Shown: one piece after another, positions 39,421 through 50,524 of the stretch
How positions within the stretch are numbered: the first letter of the stretch is position 1
Layout: each line of letters begins with the position of its first letter
Origin: Strigamia acuminata
Lineage: Eukaryota > Arthropoda > Chilopoda > Geophilomorpha > Linotaeniidae
Direction of reading: 5' to 3'
NCBI GenBank assembly: GCA_949358305.1
Contig: OX442319.1
Span: forward strand, 5,704,001 to 5,768,000
DNA: 64,000 nucleotides
Translations under genes and position numbers: made by a program
The notes under the pieces: generated by a model
Databases searched by the model: none
What the model saw: the letters and a program-made list of their open reading frames with translations, nothing else
What the model was told of the DNA's origin: nothing

Positions 39421-40734
39421 TTCGGCTTTACCGGATTCGGTAATCGAAACAATTCACGCGTAGTCATATTGCGAGAAGTGAGCACCGACGCCACGATTTT
39501 ATCCTCCGCGTGAGGAACCTTATGAGCGAGACAAGCAGCGATTGCCACACACGCACTGGGATCCGCCACCAGTCCCTGCAGATACATTTTGACCGTCGCG
39601 TACATTATTTCGTCCTCGGTCACTCGGATCACACCGTCAGCGAACTGCCGGCAATAAGTGAAAGCTAGCGGCCCCGTGTGAGTGCACGTCAGAGCCATGG
39701 CCGCCGTTTTCTTGTATTTGTACTGATTTATCGGATGGCCTTGCCGTAAAGACTCGTACACGTTACACGCTCAAAACAAAATAAAATTCATCAGAAAATT
39801 ATAAAATCACAACGTGGAAAAAACGCGCACCATTTTCCGGTTCGACTCCGTAAACCTCCACTTCCGGTTTAAGCAACTTGACAGCAGCAGCAACACCGGC
39901 AAGAAATGCCCCTGCACCGCAACTGACCACAACTATGTCCACATCTTGGATCTCATCGATAATTTCAAGCCCAACTCTGAAATATTTTATAAATGTTTTT
40001 AAAATCAATCACAAAATGTATCGAATCAATAAATACGTCGCGTAACCACTTATAAGTGCCAGGTCCTCGTACGGGTACATGACGAACAGCGTCGGGTCTT
40101 TCTCCAATTCGTGCGCGACGGTCAGCATGTGCTCGTTGGGCACCCGGGTCACTTCAACGCCCAACCGCTAAACCAAATAAAAATATACAAATAAAATGTC
40201 GATGTTAATTAATTCTGCTCTCACTTGCACCGCGCTGACCGTTTCGACGGCCGCTTCGTCCATCATTAGGCAGTGGGTGCGGTATCCGTTGGAAAAACTG
40301 ACCAGTGCGAATGCTAAGATGTAATTTCTTTCGGCCACGCCGACCACGGTTTGTTTGGCGGCGATTGTCGGCGTGAGGTGAGTTGCGAACTGCGACACGA
40401 CGCCACGGATTTCGTACGAACCGGTTCGTTGAAGTGTTTCCAATTTTAGATGCAGAGAACACGGCAAGTCGAGATCGAGTTGGACGTGCGCGTTTTTGAG
40501 CACGGGCGTGCGACGGACGAGAGAACTGCGTTGAATGAGACTCTGCGTGGCTCGGACGTCGTCAAGTGTCATCAATCGGACGGATGAAGCTGTTGGGAAG
40601 CTTAGTTTCGGATGGGTGACTGGAGTTAGCAATGAATGAGGAAAGTCGTCTTCGTCGTCGGCTTCGCGCGTGAGTTGCATGTGCATTTTTTCGTGCTTTG
40701 CTCGCACGTCGTCGAAGGCCCAGCAGTTCCCCAT
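39414..40734 (-). CDS. Threonine dehydratase/serine racemase-fold pseudoenzyme (380 aa)
   Basis: Four exons join in frame: 40734-40225, 40167-40037, 39976-39831 and 39769-39414. The fold type II PLP family is recognisable from DDVRATQSLIQRSSLVRRTP, LHLKLETLQRTGSYEIRG, ISGYATVGLEI, DVDIVVVSCGAGAFLAG and VYGVEPENA. However, the lysine that binds PLP (SFK or SYK in active members) is Glu here (GSYEIRG). The usual SGNHAQ loop is not recognisable, and the phosphate-binding GGGGL is CGAGAF. Catalysis by the normal mechanism is therefore unlikely; the open frame over four exons suggests a retained protein. The extra acidic N terminus (MGNCWAFDDVRAK) starts MGxC, a possible acylation site. The last codons and stop lie in a transposon end. 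Confidence 0.85.
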
Positions 40735-41147
40735 TTTTGTAACTGTTGTGTAATTTTAACACTAGATGCTTTATGCTACGTATTGTATTATTGTTGTACC
40801 TCTGTAATGGAGTAAAATATGATAAATTATCACGTGAAAAATGTATTTTTGCACTTAAAACTAAATTGTTTCGTCTGATTTGTTTTTGCTGTTTATCTAC
40901 CAGGTGGCATAAAAATCCATTGAGATTTAATGACATCACTCTTTGCCCGGTCTCTTGATCCAGAAAATTTAGTCAACTTTTTTGTCTTGACAACTGTATT
41001 AAAAAATTAGACCGGGCAAATGGTGACGTCATTAAATCTCAAAGGTTCTTTAAGCCTACTTGTGGACAGACTTACTGCAGGTGAACATAACGTATATTTC
41101 TATGAATCAATGATTATATTTATATTGCTATCTATTTTCCCAACAGA
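40735..41147. other. Divergent promoter region with long inverted repeat
   Basis: Between two divergent genes. Arms 40920-40953 and 41009-41042 (34 nt, few mismatches, 55-nt spacer) each carry TTTAATGACRTCA with a CRE-like core and TTTGCCCGGTCT. AG at 41145-41146, just before the downstream ATG, is preceded by a pyrimidine-rich stretch, so a 5' UTR intron is likely. Confidence 0.6.
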
Positions 41148-41660
41148 ATGAACATCGAAAAACTCACTCATTTTAATAAGAAAATCCGCCACGCCGAGCG
41201 AATGCTAACACTAAGTAAATCTAAGCTTCACACTGTTGAATACCTGAAGTCACGTTTGTATCTGTATCGTCGTGTCCTCATTTTCCATACAATAATTAAG
41301 ACGCTAAGTACGAAATATCATTACGAAGAGAGGATAGAGAATTTTGAACGAAGAAAACCCGAAAAGATAGAAAATAATAAACGAATGAAATGTGAAAAAG
41401 ACGACCGAGATAAATCTCAAATAACATCTGCAGCTGCCGTGTGCGAACAGAACGATGCATCGAAGCAAACCAAAAGAAATATTCTCGTTGCACGAAGACA
41501 GATTCAATTTGATGATGAATTATACTGCAAACTGTTAAGAAATAAGGCTGTAACGGTGTTCCAACTGCGACTAAGTGATGAGACAACTAGCAATAGACAA
41601 CACGAAAAACCATTGGAAGATGATGGAAACGAACCGTCGTGTAAACGACAGCGAATTTAA
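41148..41660 (+). CDS. Unrecognised basic protein (170 aa)
   Basis: Single coding exon following a likely splice acceptor (TTTTCCCAACAG|A before ATG). The protein starts MNIEKLTHFNKKIRHAERML and is helical and basic through the first half (long K/R/E-rich stretch with heptad-like leucines). It has a central KQTKRNILVARRQIQFDDEL segment and ends in a basic CKRQRI that could serve as a nuclear signal. No family is recognised. The frame is bounded by normal A+T-rich 3' DNA with a TTTAATTTAATTT tract. Confidence 0.6.
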   Translation: MNIEKLTHFNKKIRHAERMLTLSKSKLHTVEYLKSRLYLYRRVLIFHTIIKTLSTKYHYEERIENFERRKPEKIENNKRMKCEKDDRDKSQITSAAAVCEQNDASKQTKRNILVARRQIQFDDELYCKLLRNKAVTVFQLRLSDETTSNRQHEKPLEDDGNEPSCKRQRI

Positions 41661-42054
41661 TTTAATTTATTTTAATTGGTTTAAAAAATTGACATTGTTT
41701 ATAGGACACTTTTTTTTTAGTAATCCACGTATGATTTAATAAATTTTTCTGAATTTCAATCACAAAATGTAATCTCTTACTTGGATGACTAGAAAATTGT
41801 CACGATCTCACGAATTTGTTCAAGTAACTTTTGATTAATGAGAAAATGGGCCCAGCAAGGGTGTTACACCCAGATTCAATTTCTACACGTGTTATTGCTG
41901 AAAATTTGCCATCTGGCAACCTATATAATATAATGCATGCAGTTTTTTTTATTTTTTTTACTAAAAAAATGAAACATTTGCATGAGCAGCAGAAACTTGA
42001 ATTTACATTAAATTGCTTAATTTCCTTAATAGTTTTTTAATGTTAGAATTTTCG

Positions 42055-42620
42055 TTAGAAAAAAAAAATTCTAAAACAAAATTTGACAGAAAAATAAATT
42101 CTAAAACAAAATTTCACAAAAAAATCAAAATTCTAAAACAAAATTTCACAATAAAAAAATTCTAAAACAAAATTTCACAGAAAAATAAATTCTAAAACAA
42201 AATTTCACATAAAAACAAAATTCTAAAACAAAATTGCACAAAAAAATCAAAATTTTAAAACAAAATTTCACAAAAAAATCAAAATTCTAAAACAAAATTT
42301 CACAATAAAAAAATTCTAAAACAAAATTTCACAGAAAAATAAATTCTAAAACAAAATTTCACATAAAAACAAAATTCTAAAACAAAATTTCACAGAAAAA
42401 TAAATTCTAAAACAAAATTTCACATAAAAACAAAATTATAAAACAAAATTTCACAAAAAAATCAAAATTATAAACAAAATTTCACAAAAAAATCAAAATT
42501 CTAAAACAAAATTTCACAAAAAAATCAAAATTCTAAAACAAAATTTCACGGGTAATAAAAACATATTATGAAACAAAATTTCACATAAAAATTAATTCTA
42601 AAACAAAATTTCACATTAAA
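42055..42620. repeat. About 31-bp AT satellite
   Basis: Units of the form AATTCTAAAACAAAATTTCAC followed by a variable AAAAAAATCAA or ATAAAAAC spacer repeat about 18 times. Confidence 0.88.
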
Positions 42621-42964
42621 AAATAACAAAACCCAATGAAATCCACCACAACTTTGTTTCCAAAAACTTCATTCTTAACTTCAATCAACCAAAATGAGAA
42701 CAAGAAAAACCCCCAAAAAAAACTTGTCAACACAGTGCATTAACTTTTGAAAAGGAAAAGTTGAGGGGGAGAAAACCACCACAAAAAATGTGCTGAATTC
42801 AAGTTGATGGTTGTCAGGCGTGGTCCTATCCCCCCATACAGGTGAAAGTTGGTCAGTAGGTTAAACTTTAATTTCTCCCCTTCCCCTTCCCCCCCCCCCC
42901 ACCAACTCCTATCAAAACTCCTCCTCATTGGCCTGATCATTCCAACCAAAACACCCTCAACCAA

Positions 42965-42973
42965 TATAAAAAG
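42965..42973 (+). promoter_or_regulatory. TATA box of the cuticle gene
   Basis: TATAAAAAG lies 34 bp before the A of a TCAGTT initiator-like motif at about 42997-43002. That motif is about 57 bp upstream of the cuticle protein ATG, typical for insect cuticle genes. Confidence 0.65.
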
Positions 42974-43055
42974 GCGACCAAACTCCACTAAATCCATCAG
43001 TTTCCAGCAGAACATCTCCAGATTCACTTCACCGCACTGCACCCCGCTTGAAATC

Positions 43056-43907
43056 ATGTACACCAAGGTAAGTTTGCTTTTCCCTTAATTTCCACTCTCG
43101 ATTTACTTGCAATTGCATCAAAAACCAACAACTGCTTCTCTTATACAGGTCATTCTTGCTTGCATCCTGGCAGTTGCCACTGCATCGTCTTACAAACCTT
43201 ACGCAGTAAGTATCACCCAGCAAATACGAAATGTTTCAACTTCAATTGACAATTAATTAATTAATTAATCAGCAACCCGCTGCTGCCCCCGAACCAGAGC
43301 CAGAACCGATCAACATTGACTACAAAATGTCAATGTACGTGCAAGACGACCCGAGCTACAACTACCAAACACGAGAGGAATCTAAAGAGGGAAAAGTTAG
43401 TGGATTTAATAATAAAAATCCGTTTATTCAGTCATTTAATTTATACATTTATTTTTATAGATCATTAAAGGACAATACACTGTTTTGGAACCAACTGGCG
43501 AGCTCCGAGTGGTCAAATACTACGCCGACGAAACTGGCTTCCACGCCGATGTCCAAAACCAGGCTGGCCATGCCAAACCGTACCAAGCGCCGGAACCAAC
43601 GTACGCTCAAGCCGCTCCAGCTTATCCTCAAGCCGCACCGGAATACCACGCGCCTGCGCCTGCGCATACTCAAGAATCAGCGTCGTCGTACGACCAGTCG
43701 AGTGACAACCATCACAAATATGGCGCGTCTGCTCATTTATCTGCACCGGTAGTGCACCAAGCGCCGGTTCCGGTTCCTCACATGATTTTCTTCAAATCTG
43801 CGCCGAAACCGACTCAAAACAGCGCTGTTGTTCCGCCGTTCCGCCATGCACCGAAACCAGTTTTGCCGAAGCAGAATTTCAACGCTGAACACCATGATGG
43901 ATATTAA
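43056..43907 (+). CDS. Rebers-Riddiford cuticle protein (212 aa)
   Basis: Structural exoskeleton protein binding chitin. Four exons join in frame: 43056-43067 (only MYTK, the usual tiny first exon of insect cuticle genes), 43149-43205, 43273-43395 and 43461-43907. A signal peptide (MYTKVILACILAVATAS) precedes a short Pro/Glu stretch. The chitin-binding RR consensus at about residues 50-95 reads YNYQTREESKEGKI, KGQYTVLEPTGELRVVKYYA and DETGFHADV. A long Ala/Pro-rich tail has YAQAAPAYPQAAPEYHAPAP and two APKP motifs. The RR class is unclear. A TATA box is at 42965-42973. Confidence 0.92.
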
Positions 43908-45000
43908 GAGTTATTTGACTAACTGGAATTGAAATTGTAAAATATATATTATCTTGACATTAAATTTGACTTTTATAAAGTATACACTCGTTTCGTACTG
44001 ATTATTTAAAAAATCCACACTATGCGTGGAAATACATTATAAAATTTTTTATCACAATTTTAGAATAACATTGAAATATGTTTTCATAGGAAATGTAGAT
44101 TTTTGGTGCAGTTGTTCAAGCAAGAGAGCAGTTTGAACAGTTTGTACTACTTTCAATTAAATTGACCTTGTTTTGGTTGATTTCCTGGTGAATTTGACGG
44201 ACATTTTCCTTGAGTTATAAATTAAATAGTGGAGGAGTAATTAATTTCGCTTTTGTTTAGTTTTTAGAAATGATTTATTATGTTAGCAGGGTAAAATAAT
44301 TATGACATGTTTTTAAAAAAAATTTTTTTTTTCTCTCTGATGGAAAAAACGTGTTGATGATGTCAATGTTAAATTAGACACTTCATTAATGTGTCGTAAA
44401 AGCATTTTACAACTTTATTTTTTTGTTTATTTTTTTGTTGCTTTATTGAAATATCTTACAAAAATTAAAAAATTAAAAAATGCTGATCCGATGGTTTCGT
44501 CATACGAACGTTCACAATTTGATGAACTTTGAAAGATTTATTGATGATTTAATGTGATTTGCAGCAAATTTGATGCAATTTATAGCTGATTTGATGAGCT
44601 TTTCATTTAAGATTTTGAGATTTGTAGCTGATATGATGAATTTACAGCTGATTTGCTGGATTTTTAGCTAATTTGCTGGATTTTTAGCTGATTTGCTGGA
44701 TTTTTAGCTGATTTGCTGGATTTTTAGCTGATTTGCTGGATTTTTAGCGGATTTACTACATTTGTAAATAACTAATTGATAGGTGTGCTGACTCGCTTTT
44801 ATTGCACTGATTGCAACTGATTGCAACTGCGTCCGTGCATTCTTGTCTGTTAAAATACTAACCCGCAGTAATAGACTTTGTTGAGCGAATGGTGATGTAA
44901 AATGATGTTTGCAGGATGAGGTAAAACATAAAATTAAATTTTTATTCTTAAACAGCAAATGAGTAAAGAAGTTTCCCTTCCCCAAGTAAACACATAGACT

Positions 45001-45200
45001 TAACCCTTTTTTACAAAGTGGGTCACTGAGTAGTGACCGTGGTGACCAAACATATTGTAACCTCCAAAACCCGCCAATTTCAAATCCTTTTCAAACGCCA
45101 GTTTTAATATTGTCTAAACGCAAGGCTCAAACCGACCTACAGAATTGTCATCGACAGATCAAACCTTGCGGTGACCTCGGTGGTCACCGAAGGGGTGAAA
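45001..45200. mobile_element. piggyBac-like MITE (tentative)
   Basis: The left end is TTAACCCTTTTTTACAAAGT followed by GTGACCGTGGTGACC. The right end, reverse-complemented, contains CACCCCTTCGGTGACCACCG. The subterminal GTGACC/GGTCAC inverted repeats and TTAA-CCC left end fit piggyBac-type elements, but the right TTAA is several bases away, so the exact end is unsure. Confidence 0.4.
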
Positions 45201-45720
45201 ATATTAATAAAAAAATTCATATTTCCCCTTAACAGAAATGTGTCTGTGTTTTATTTTTATTTATGTTTTTTATGTCTGGTTAAGGAAAATCAGATAAGAC
45301 TGGAGAATAAGCAGGATGGTTGCCAGGGCAACCTGACTGCAAGTATGAGGGTGGCAGGAAGTGCTTCCTGCCCCTGAGGAGAAAAACCTCAGTCTAAACC
45401 AGTTCTTGCTTTTGAAAAGTCACCAAAAAGTTACCTCTGAAAACCTAAACATTCACCGTGTCCTTTCCTTCTGTTGAGATTTGTCAGCAGCGGGATTTCT
45501 TCTTGCTAGCCAACAATTGGCTAAGTGGGAAATTCATCGTGACAGTCACGTTGCGAATTATTGTGAGTGCATCAACGAAACGGACTCGTTTTGTAAATAT
45601 TGAGTTTTGTTAAGCCGGAAAATTGTCCGATTTCTCTTCTCATCATTGGAACGGAAATTTATCCGACTGCTTCATCAATTCGAAAATTGTCCGATGTCGT
45701 CGTGAGTCAACGCCACCAGC

Positions 45721-45911
45721 TAGGGGCGGATCTAGCTTTTCGGGGGTCCTGGGCTTGAGATTTTTTCGGGGCCCCTTTATAACAATTTTTAATAGCAACC
45801 TTTTTTTTTTTTTTTTTTTTTTTTAGTACATTGTCACGTGTTTTGGGTCCACCCTAAAACTTGGGGGTCCTGGACTCAAGCCCCATTAGCCCTATGCCAG
45901 ATCCGCCCCTA
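45721..45911. mobile_element. hAT-type MITE
   Basis: The ends read TAGGGGCGGATCTAG and TAGGGGCGGATCTGGC inward. The flanking octamers CCACCAGC and CTGCCAGC are a diverged 8-bp duplication. Inner sequences GGGGGTCCTGGGCTTGAG and the complement of GGGGGTCCTGGACTCAAG-like text extend the pairing. A T(23) tract lies in the middle. Confidence 0.65.
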
Positions 45912-46069
45912 CTGCCAGCGTGCCGTTTTCGCCGAGTGAAGTTTGAAGAAGTTCGCCATTGCGAGTTGCCATTGTGAGCCAGTTTTCAGCGACGAGACGA
46001 AGTCGTTTCTGTCGCCATTTTCTATTATTTTATTTCCATATTGTTGCATTGAGCGCCAAATTAGAAATA

Positions 46070-46490
46070 AATCTTGCAAATCCCATCAAATCAACAAAAT
46101 ATCTTGCAAATCCCATCAAATCAACAAAATATCTTGCAAATACCATCAAATCAACAAAATATCTTGCAAATCCCATCAAATCAACAAAGTATCTTGCAAA
46201 TCCCATCAAATCAACAAAATATCTTGCAAATACCATCAAATCAACAAAATATCTTGCAAATACCATCAAATCAACAAAATATCTTGCAAATACCATCAAA
46301 TCAACAAAATATCTTGCAAATCCCATCAAATCACCAAAATATCTTGCAAATTAGTGTCAAATCCCATGAAATCAACATAATATCTTGCAAATCCCATCAA
46401 ATCAACAAAATATCTTGCAAATCCCATCAAATCACCAAAATATCTTGCAAATTAGTTGCAAATCCCATGAAATCAACATAATCTTTCTTC
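46070..46490. repeat. 30-bp tandem repeat
   Basis: About 14 units of AAATCCCATCAAATCAACAA plus AATATCTTGC, ending 25 bp before a mariner-type terminal repeat. It is open in several frames on both strands and produces false ORFs. Confidence 0.92.
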
Positions 46491-46514
46491 TTCTTCTACT
46501 TTATGTTGTTTATA

Positions 46515-47735
46515 CAGGGTGAGTCAAAAGTCTGGAAACACCTTTTTTCTTGAAAATGACCAAAGATATATCAATTCTGTTGATGTAGCCATATAGGAAG
46601 TTGATGGTGGGCTATCCAGTGGTCACCTTAAATTTGATCCGGGAGGTCATCTTCAAGGTCATTCACTCCTTAACTTTTAAACCGTTTAAGATACAGCAAA
46701 ATTTCCAATTACAAAGTTGCAGAGCACCATCAAATCAGTACTATCCAAATTATCTTAATCACCTTGAGTTGAATGGTTTTTTTTTTAAAAAAAGAAAACA
46801 AATCAGCAAATTGAAATTTTTAATTTCCTCACAACACTGATTTAGATATTACAAAATGTTATGAACTGTTACTTTATTTGCATAAAAAATGCAAATTAAA
46901 TTGCATGAATTCAAGTAATTCAGTATTTGTGTAGTTGAGATTTAAGTTTTGCCACAATGGCTGCTTTTTCTTCAGCTGAACTTGTGGATATGATATTTTG
47001 GGGAAAGTCAGCAAATGGTTCGTGCTGCTATGAGACTGTACACAGAGAGATATCCTGACTGCAGACATCCTTCAGCAGGTACTCTTTGGAGAATCATCCA
47101 ACGTTTTTGCAACACAGGTAGTGTTGCTGCATGTCCACGATCAGGCCGACCAAGGACAGCAAGTAATGATGCATCAAGTACAACAATCCTTGCAATGGCT
47201 GTTGTAAACCCACACATAAGTACACGGGCAATTGTCAATGAAACTCAATCCAGCCAGAAAACAGTTGTCCATGTTTTGCACAGAAACAACTTCCATCCCT
47301 ACCATATTTATTGCCACCAGGCTCTCAAAGAGCGTGACTTCATAGCTAGAATAGAATTCTGCAATTGGCTTCTAACACAGATTGATGATAATCCGCAATT
47401 TATGGCATCAATTATGTTTTCAGATGAAGCCAGTTTTTCAAGAGATGGAGTAATCAACAAGCATAACTTACATTATAGGGCTGATTCTAACCTATTATGG
47501 CTTCGACAGACTGCATTTCAAGTCTCATAACAGTGCAATGTTTGGTGTGGAATTATCAACACATGTCTAGTGGGCTCAATCTTTTACAATGGAACATTAA
47601 CGGGCCAAAGATATCTGGACATTATTTTGCAAACTGTTGTGTCAGAGTTCATTGATGAGTTACCACTTGCAGCATATCGAGACTTGTGGTTCCAGCAAGA
47701 TGGTGCACCACCACATTATGCAATCACCGCTTGGC
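46515..47735 (+). pseudogene. Broken Tc1/mariner-superfamily transposase, 3' truncated
   Basis: The element starts with ACAGGGTGAGTCAAAAGTCT, a mariner-like terminal repeat. Transposase coding starts at the ATG at 46957 (MAAFSSAELVDMIFWG), shifts frame near 47000, and continues as helix-turn-helix and DDE-domain sequence (HPSAGTLWRIIQRFCNTGS, IMFSDEASFSRDGVINKHN). A stop follows at 47528, then another frame from 47570 with WFQQDGAPPHY. It ends abruptly at about 47730, where unrelated G+C-rich DNA begins, and the right terminal repeat was not found. It is inactive. Confidence 0.85.
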
Positions 47736-48340
47736 CACCCAAGGGTCACCTGCATCACTCCACACACTGCCCAATGGCCCCAAGGTTATCCCTCCTTGCG
47801 GTGTAGTATGACCCTGTATGGGGAAGGAGGGAGTTGAGTGGTGTGGGGAGAGAGAAGAACGCTGGGTCTCAACCGAGACTGAAGTGTAGAAGTGAAGTCC
47901 TGAAGCCAATGAGAGCAGTCGTGCTCTGTGCTGACTCTGCTCTCCTCCCTATGCGACGCTCACTTGTCAGTGGTGAGATGTCGGATCCACCACAGCCTCC
48001 ATGAGCGGTTGCATGGGCCATACGGGTACGTACAGTAGAATAGTTATGTCCAACAGGCCATGTCATTCATGGGGATCTCTCCCTATGTGTGACGGGTCAG
48101 TTGCTGGTGTGGCGTGCCTTCGCAGCACCGCCAACACATGGTTAGACAGGAGACTTCAACCCCTAGACAACAAGATTGGCTCTCTTCTGTGCACCAGGGC
48201 CCCTCCCATCTTACTCAGTTTAGACAGCTGGATAGGCAACGATTGTAGGCTTGCTAGGGAGCAGGACCCTGGTCAGCGGCAGCCTTTTTGAGCTGCCCCC
48301 GCCCGCTTGAGGACGGCGGCGCTCATCTTCCTCTAAAAAT
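47736..48340. other. G+C-rich repeat-like segment of unknown type
   Basis: About 600 bp, clearly richer in G+C than the surroundings, inserted where the transposase is cut. It has no long frame and no terminal repeats. It contains CACCAGGGCCCCTCCCATCT and GGCGGCGCTCATC. It could be a fragment of a retroelement or of a processed transcript. Confidence 0.4.
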
Positions 48341-48424
48341 GGTAAGGAATCTTTGAAACTCTTGCTTTTTTGTCGATTCTCTTTTACCTGACCGGTCGTT
48401 TACCGGCCTGTATACATACCTGGC

Positions 48425-49623
48425 AAAATAGGTTAGCCCACAAAAATAATCTAAGGCTTACCGATGAAAATCAACAGCTTTCGGAAGATTTGCAAATGGT
48501 CTCGTCAGAAGCGCGTGATTCTGGGGACGGTATCAGAAATTTGAATGAAGAAATAGAATATTTGAAAGCAGAGATGAGACTTTAACAAAAAAGTACGAAG
48601 ATGCAAATCAAACAATTGCAGGTTTAACAAACGAATTGAACGCAGCAAATGATTTGATTTGATTTGATTTGATTTTGTCGGATGAGTGGGTTTTATCCAG
48701 TTATGGGTCTTAAAATTGGAATTTGTTCAGGATCTTATTTCCTCTTTTCCACTTCCATCTGTTTTTTCCCAAGAGGTTTCCTCTATTATTGGTAATGAGG
48801 TATTGGAGATGGTGGCCAAGGGTGCTGCTTACCCTGTAGAACATTGCCCTGGGGAATTTATTTCGTCCATTTTTGTGGTCACCAAGGACGGTGGTTTCCA
48901 TTCTATTGTATAATTAATTTAAAGCCCCTTAATGTCTTTCTCCTTTTTCAAAATGGATGTTCCAATAAAATTTCAAAATGGTGAAAATTAACTCCGCTCT
49001 TTCTCTGGTCGTACAAGAGACCTACATGATCAAATTTGACCTTTGTGATGCCGATTTTTCAATGGTCATTCACCCCAATTCGAGCGAGTTTTTGCGCTTT
49101 ATTTGGGAGAGAGTGCTGTATGAAATTGGTGTACTCCCTTTTGGTTTGAGTTTGGCGCCTTTTGTTTTTACCAAAATTGGCCGCGCATTAGCTACATTCC
49201 TGCGCAAGTTTGGTATTAAACATGTGGTCTATATGGATTGTCACAGCGCTTGTCTGGGCGTTCTTGGAATCTCAGAGAGATTTCATGCTGTAATTTTTAG
49301 GGCGCTCGGCTTTAGGATTTAATCTGAAGAAGTCGGTTTTAGAACCAACTCGTCAGTTGGTTTATCTTGGTTTTACAATTGATTCCTGCTCCATGAGGGT
49401 TAGCCTTCCCTCAGATAGGGTTTCTGATATTAAAAGGTCCATTAGGTCCCTTCTTGCTGGTTCAGGGGATGTAGATAATCGTCTTTTGGCCTCAGTCATA
49501 GGAAAGCTAAATGTGATTACTTTGAACATTCCGTCTGCCCCTTTACATTATAGGGGCTTACAGGTTTTGAAGAGGGTCTTACAATTCTGTGTTTTTGTGA
49601 GAATGTTTAAGACAACCGTATAG
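48425..49623 (+). pseudogene. Degraded DIRS-like retrotransposon: ORF1 fragment and reverse transcriptase
   Basis: The piece at 48425-48585 repeats the coiled-coil ORF found at 50525 (RLAHKNNLRLTDENQQLSED). Reverse transcriptase follows in three broken frames: 48686-48913 (GEFISSIFVVTKDGGF), 48978-49322 (MIKFDLCDADFSMVIHP, LPFGLSLAPFVFTK) and 49357-49623 (VYLGFTIDSCSMRVSLPSDR, SAPLHYRGLQVLKR). LPFGLSLAPFVFTK and the IGKLN/APLHYRxLQ connection are typical of DIRS/Ngaro-type elements. The YxDD motif is changed to YMDC, and stops separate the frames. Confidence 0.75.
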
Positions 49624-50524
49624 ATGATTTCTGAATAGATTTTGTTTGTTTTGTTTATTTAAGTGTTTGTTTCTTATATTTTTAGCAATTGTTTGGTATT
49701 TTTTATTAACAAGTCTTTTCTTTCTTTTTTTTGTTAATGGTCAATGCTGCAGGGTGCCATAGCTGATACTCGCGAGTCCTACATCTCGAAGAGGAAGGCT
49801 GCAAGCTCGTTGGGCATCTAGTGTAGGTGTACGTTTATTTCTAGTGTTGTCCATTAATTCGGACGGCTTCTAAACTTGCTACGTTAACTCACTCTCGCAA
49901 CCGGCCGAATTTTGTTTGTTTCCAGTCCCCGGCGACCCGGATGCGCGTTGTCGTACGATTTTGTCTCCGATCGCCAACATTTTCGCATTTTTCTTACGTT
50001 TTTTCGCGTTGTCCAAGCCGCAATTCGAATGTCACTTGAGTTTTCTCGTATTGTCTACTTCCAAATGTTTTTTCTGCACCGTTTTCGTGCCCAATTCGCA
50101 CTCCTCCTGCTCATTTATCACTGACAATTGCGACCCGTGTCGCAGCAGTGACTCGCGATTCGCCGCGTCGTAGACGACGTTCGTTCCCTCCGCGATCACG
50201 TCGAGCGTGTCTTGTTTGCCCCGGTTTTTTCACTTTTTTATTAAAATTTTTCTTTTTTGTTTATTAATTTAATTTAATTAGGGAGTGTGAAAATACCAAC
50301 TGTCTAACTCCTCGTGGTTACTCCTGGATAGCTTGACAGTTTCATGACCCAAACTAGCTAAAAGAGAACTCTGGTAATTTTATATTTTTCATTGTTGTTT
50401 GTTTATTTTTGTATTTGTTTATAACGTGTCTTAACGTCATATTTATGTAATCACCTTCTGATTTCCCCCTTTTCCTTTTCACTTGTTACCTTGCTGGCTT
50501 CCGGTCACGTGTTCAATTTAGAAA

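Larger units (their letters stand above)
41661..43055. other. Intergenic region with AT satellite and cuticle-gene promoter
   Basis: Holds the array at 42055-42620 and, at the end, a probable core promoter of the cuticle gene. A frame at 41831-42040 has no supporting features. A run of ten or more C at 42890-42900 is a simple-sequence feature. Confidence 0.6.
43908..46070. other. Intergenic repeat-rich region
   Basis: Contains a 20-bp tandem repeat (TTTTTAGCTGATTTGCTGGA, about 44640-44750, about five units), a piggyBac-like short element (45001-45200) and a hAT MITE (45721-45911). The short frames at 45171-45377 and 45623-45826 overlap those elements and are not genes. Confidence 0.55.

Noticed and set aside
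46030-46481. Repetitive frames on both strands
   Set aside because: Produced by the 30-bp satellite, whose length is a multiple of three and which lacks stops.
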